DNA from: Dryococelus australis
Lineage: Eukaryota; Arthropoda; Insecta; Phasmatodea; Phasmatidae
Assembly (NCBI GenBank): GCA_029891345.1
Contig: CM056997.1
Coordinates: 213,877,212 to 213,941,211, forward strand
Direction of reading: 5' to 3'
Length of the DNA stretch: 64,000 bases
Position numbers and translations under genes: made by a program. The notes under the pieces are model-generated. The model was not told the DNA's origin. It did not search any database and saw nothing but the letters and a program-made list of their open reading frames with translations. This document shows, one piece after another, positions 59,801 through 64,000 of this stretch (positions are counted from its first letter, which is position 1; every line of letters starts with the position of its first letter).

Positions 59801-60107
59801 ACGCGGAGTGGTCATCTCCTTGAGCTATACATCAAGACTAGTACGTACGCCCACTATGTGTAACGTGAACATCCAGTACATGGGACAACCAGCAAGCACC
59901 ATGACTGCCGCTCGCCCACGCCAGGTGTGCATCGGAAACACAATGTCACGCGGTTATCTCCGTTCAGCTATACATCAAGAATAGTACGCACGCCCATTAT
60001 GTGCAACGTGAACATCCAGTACATGGGACAACCAGCAAGCACCATGACTGCCGCTCGCCCACGCCAGGTGTGCATCGGAAACACAATGCCACGCGGTTAT
60101 CTCCGTT
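59801..60107. repeat. Tandem duplication, about 143-bp unit, 2.1 copies
   Basis: TGAACATCCAGTACATGGGA and AACCAGCAAGCACCATGACT are repeated exactly 143 bp apart (from 59857 and 60000). The start word ACGCGG...ATCTCC occurs at 59801, 59948 and about 60091. The first copy is slightly diverged at its beginning. Confidence 0.95.
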
Positions 60108-61249
60108 CCCTTTTCTCTTCCACTTACAGGGTAAGATGAAGCACTCGGCTGCGGGTGTCTGGTGTCGTAATGATCTCTAGGTGTAGCACATTGCTGGCTA
60201 ATCTGTGTTTTTACTGTGGTTTTCAACATTCCGTGTTCAAGCAGGTTTTTTCGGTAAAAATTAGTTCTGAGATATCTATTGTTTTACAGGTCAACCGCAA
60301 TGCGTGGATGAAATACGACAGTTCCATAGGAATCCCGACGATGTGTAGGACTATTAGAGAAATGTTGGTGATATTTTTTTAATTGACATTCGAGAACGAG
60401 CGAGTTGAGTATTGAGTTACGATCGTTCTTTCACAGATAGCGGCGCGCCCTAGGATGGGGACAAGATGGCCATGACTCGTTAAATGACCCTACTCTCTAT
60501 ACGCTGTTGAAGTCGACATCACTTCCGTTTGTGTTGCCTAGAAACCACGGCATTGGAGAGACACAATCGTAAGTCAACTGTATTTACGTTTTTATTTAAG
60601 TAGGGAGGCTCAGATTTTTATATGTAGAAATAATTTCCAAAAAGAAAAACAAATATGTCATGTGCCATAGGCACGATATTTAAGCGGTACTTTGAAAGTA
60701 TTAATTTTCACCTTTGCAAATACGTAGTGTTTGGAAACACGGTTTTAACCCAAAATAATTCAACCCATGTCTGTTTACTTTCATTTATTGTGACACGTGC
60801 AACGCCAATAAAATTAGCAGTTGACATGTAAATGTATTTTCCCAGACTACTGCAGGACCACTTAATGAAGTAGTTGTAAATATTATTAATTTCTTAGTGC
60901 AAGCTGTAATACAAATAAAGAAATTGGTATCTTTTCAATTAGATGACTGGAACCAGCTGATGAATCCACTGTTTGTAAGTGTCATTTCCAAGATGTAAGT
61001 AAGGGCAAACACTGACTACTCGGGAGAGATATTAAAGTTGCGGTTATTACCCATGCAAAATATCACAGATTTGACATGTTTTCTTACCATAAAATGTGGA
61101 TATGATTTATGATTATTTAATTAAACACTGATTCTTGTAAACAGATTTCTCATGAGCTAAAATTTCTTACGCTTTATAATTCATGTAGGCCTATATGACT
61201 ATTATATATTAGGAATTTTCCTCAGTGACGCTGCTAGCTGGCATGTTTT
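60108..61249. other. Non-coding sequence, no gene recognised
   Basis: AAGATGGCCATG at about 60463 (YY1-like) lies in a short GC-richer stretch (60440-60560). The rest is AT-rich. Confidence 0.4.
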
Positions 61250-61470
61250 CTCAAGGTTTTCCTGTTTTTCCCCACTTTACATTTCAGTGCTGCTCTATAT
61301 CTGCCATATTTCACCCTCATTGGCTCTCAACACCTTGGTTGTTACAAACCACCTAAATCTCTCCCTCAACTCCTCCCTTCTTAAGATGATGGAAGCCATG
61401 TTGGTGTAGCGACTAGAGTACTCGCTGATTCACGAAGAACGCTTCATTCTAAATACAACCCGAGCTTCAT
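61250..61470 (+). repeat. Degraded SINE body and adjoining tRNA-like head
   Basis: TTCAGTGCTGCTCTATATCTG, CATTGGCTCTCAACACCTTG and AAATCTCTCCCTCAACTC follow the order of the SINE body on the plus strand, with many substitutions. Just after it, GTTGGTGTAGCGACTAGAGT (61413) resembles an A-box region of a second head. Old copies. Confidence 0.65.
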
Positions 61471-62788
61471 CATCAATAATAAAATGAGCTTAAGTCAAAT
61501 TAGTTGCCCTCAGAATTATAATTTTAAAAATCCTAAAGAAGAGTGAAATAGCGTTTAAAGAAAATCACGTGAAGTTTTTCAATTGTACAGATGTTGTAGT
61601 TACAGGGAAAGGTTGGCTTTATCTAAGATTTCTTTATTTTAACTACCTTTGTAAACATGTAAACATTTGTCATTTTCCGTAATGATTACAGCCTACCGTT
61701 AAATACGTCACCATCTAAACACACGAGTAAACTTTACTTACTTAACGTAACATATTGTCGACGCATGTTCATTAGAGAATGGTACGCCAAGAACACAATG
61801 AAGAGAATACAAGGAAGGAATTGGTCATTGCCTTTATTAATGTTTCACCACAGAAACTGCCTGGGGTGAATTCGAGAAACCATGGAAAGTGCAAATCAGG
61901 AAGACGACATTCAATAGCTATTAAAAATATGAGAACTGGTTTGAGTGTATATTCTAGTGTTGATAAACAGCTGATTTCTTGTTTCTCACTGCAACTCTGC
62001 TGGCTTGGGGAGAAAAAATTATAAGGTGTAGCCATGTATTGGTTTACGAGGAGATTTGCTATTAATGCCCGGCTAACAGCAATTTTATCACAAAGGTTGT
62101 GTTTGTTACATGCTTGGATCAGTTGTTCACGCTTTTTGTTTACCTTCACTCTACAAACTTGCAAAACCTTAGCTACTAATAAATGAATTCCATAAACTCC
62201 TACACTGATATAGCAAATCGGCATTTAGAAAAATACGTATCTGCAGTTTTGTTAAAGAGCTAGTACCTCTAACGAGTCCGCAACTTACAGCCTAAGACAT
62301 TAAATGCAGGGCAGGTTAGTAATCGCAACCGTACTAGTAAAAATTAAACACACTGCAATTGTTCATTTACAAACTTACGCAAATAACATATCACTATGCA
62401 CACCATAATTGTGTGATATCTTTCACGTGCGCATCCACAGTATATACGAATACACTAAACACTTGTTACTTTCAAGAATGTGCACTTCTGGACTCGCAAA
62501 GGCCCGGCTCGTACGCATTTTCATCCATTAATATTAGTTTGTTTTTTTTTTTCGTCGCCGAATAAATCAAAAATAGATAGTAGTTTTAAGGCGCGTTTAC
62601 ATGCCAAATTCACAATTCACAAACGCAACAATAACACAGATCTAGAGAAAATTCAGAACAACTAGTGAGTTCATACAGCACTCGCAAGGCTATTCAATGT
62701 AAACACAAGTTGTGTGTCTCCAATAATAGTAACACACTAGCAGTCTACAGCTATGCAAGCGCTCCAGTCTTCCAGGCTGCTCACTTGG
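61471..62788. other. Non-coding sequence, unassigned long frame
   Basis: A minus-strand frame of 150 codons (62224-61772) is long for AT-rich DNA but contains no motif I know, and an 81-codon frame overlaps it on the other strand. I do not call a gene. Confidence 0.35.
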
Positions 62789-63611
62789 CCAGGAGCCTAT
62801 TTCATAAAAGTTACAATTCGACAGGTGACAGATGACAGGAAATTGTCAGACAGGTTTACAATCCGACAAAGGTGTGTTTCATAAAAGCTGACAAGTTTAC
62901 AAATTTGTCATGACAAATTCGTAGAATTGAATGATAATTGAACAAATAGTTGTTTCACTAAAGTTTTAAGCTGACAGGTAAAAATCTTGCAAATGTGTCA
63001 AATATTACACTACAGACTTTTATGAAACAGACAAGTATTATCACTCGGTGACACATCTACAAATTTGTAGAATTGTCACTGCAGAAGTGACAGGCTAACT
63101 TTCCTATGTAACCAGTAATTTGTAATGTTTATAGAACATGGCAGTACAGTATGGTGTGAATTGACATTAATTGCCAAATAGCACATCCTTTTCCTCTCGG
63201 ATCAGGTTTAATACAGTAATCTCATCCACATCACTCGACATTCTGCTGCTAGAGTGAACAAAATTATGTGGGTGGAATTATTATTTACGGCTTAAATATT
63301 TGTGGTAGGAATCGACTGTACATGAATCGCATACAAGGCTGCGATCGATTATCGTAAGCGCACTTGAGAGCTACCTAGCGTGTAATAAATTAAACTTACG
63401 GTTTGGCATATAATTGTCGCGTTTATGAAACTGTTATTTTAAGACTGACAATTTACACATTTTTGCTTGTCAAATAAGGCGAACTTGTATTATTTCTGTA
63501 ACATAACATTGCCACGACATATTGACAAATTTGTCGGATTTGACCCAATTGTCGTATATGTATTGTCGTATATGTCACACCTGTCACGTTTTATGAAATG
63601 AGGCCCTGGTC
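62789..63611. mobile_element. Inverted-repeat element, about 820 bp, with TGACAA subterminal words
   Basis: The left end CAGGAGCCTATTTCATAAAA is mirrored by the right end TTTTATGAAATGAGGCCCTG. Inside each end GACAGGTG / CACCTGTC follows. Both flanking 200-250 bp are crowded with TTGTCA/TGACAA words (for example 62843-62955 and 63450-63560), including AAATTTGTCATGACAAATT, itself a palindrome. The middle is AT-rich and non-coding. Non-autonomous DNA transposon, superfamily not assigned. Confidence 0.78.
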
Positions 63612-63821
63612 GAGCAGTGAAGGGGTGAATAGTAATGAGGCGACTACGGTATAAAGTCTACCCACATAAACATGAAAAAAAAAAAGCCCAGTGCATTAAA
63701 TTATCGCGTAGAGGAGATAGCACCAAGTAGAGTCTCTAGCAACATGAGCGTATCTCTACTCTACTACCCACACCATCGTAAAAATTGCCACATGTCTCCT
63801 CACTCCCGTGTAAACAGTGAG
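63612..63821. other. Unique sequence, no gene seen
   Basis: Short non-coding spacer between the 820-bp element and the last SINE. Confidence 0.4.
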
Positions 63822-64000
63822 TGAGTGAAGAGATTTGGGCATCTTTCACCAGCGAGATCTTGAAAGTCGATGAGGGTGGGTGATTGGGGTGATATGGAGC
63901 AGCGCCGGAATGAAAGGGAGGGGGAAACAGGGAGATCCCCGAGAAAACCCGCCGACCAACGGCATCGTCCGGTACGATTCCCACATGCCAAAATGGCGGC
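63822..64000 (-). mobile_element. tRNA-derived SINE, cut by the window edge or lacking its head
   Basis: On the minus strand CGTACCGGACGATGCCGTTG, GGTCGGCGGGTTTTCTCGGG, CATTCCGGCGCTGCTCCATA and the CCCAAATCTCTTCACTCACT 3' end are all present. Where the head should start, the sequence reads AAAATGGCGGC at the window edge, so the head may be replaced rather than simply outside the window. Confidence 0.87.

Noticed and set aside
61772-62224. 150-codon minus-strand frame as a gene
   Set aside because: No motif, an opposite-strand frame overlaps it, and no splice or promoter context supports it.

Overview
The window looks like nuclear DNA from a large, repeat-rich animal genome, most likely an insect and possibly of polyneopteran type. 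That placement is an inference from the repeat content (tRNA-derived SINEs, Harbinger with a MADF partner gene, mariner remnants, many short inverted-repeat elements, long AT/GT microsatellites) and not from any marker gene. I find no intact host gene. The only protein-coding sequences I can name belong to transposable elements, and all of them are broken: an antisense pair of Harbinger/PIF genes, a 5'-truncated LINE, and a mariner-like helix-turn-helix remnant.

Layout. 1-2061: unique sequence, an 8-unit 46-bp array and a small foldback repeat. 2062-8783: a 6.7-kb element with long inverted arms; one arm is split by a 1.28-kb insertion, and a second inverted-repeat element is nested in the middle. 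8784-24266: mostly non-coding, with short inverted-repeat elements, microsatellites, a 172-bp array and CCAAT-bearing repeats. 24267-31210: the most interesting block. A 47-bp array is followed by a decayed Harbinger transposon and then a 27-unit satellite of about 80 bp whose unit contains the Harbinger terminus. 31211-47540: SINE copies, hairpin elements, a mariner derivative and 30-bp, 73-bp and short arrays. 47543-50330: a 40-bp array and the LINE pseudogene with its (TA)n tail. 50331-64000: decayed duplications, more SINE copies, 28-bp and 143-bp arrays and an 820-bp inverted-repeat element.

Within the Harbinger element the transposase gene (minus strand) and the MADF DNA-binding protein gene (plus strand) are interlocked: the last exon of each lies in an intron of the other. 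Transposase and a MADF or Myb-like partner normally act together to bind element ends and cut. Here both are inactivated by frameshifts and stops. The right inverted-repeat tip continues directly into the satellite, which suggests that the array grew from a transposon/flank junction.

In the rest of the window several families share ends or internal motifs at distant sites: a tRNA-derived SINE (four good copies plus fragments), a family with GGCTGTTC...GAACAGCC ends (six copies in two length classes) and a repeat with CCAAT motifs (six copies). All coordinates and repeat boundaries were read by eye, without alignment software.
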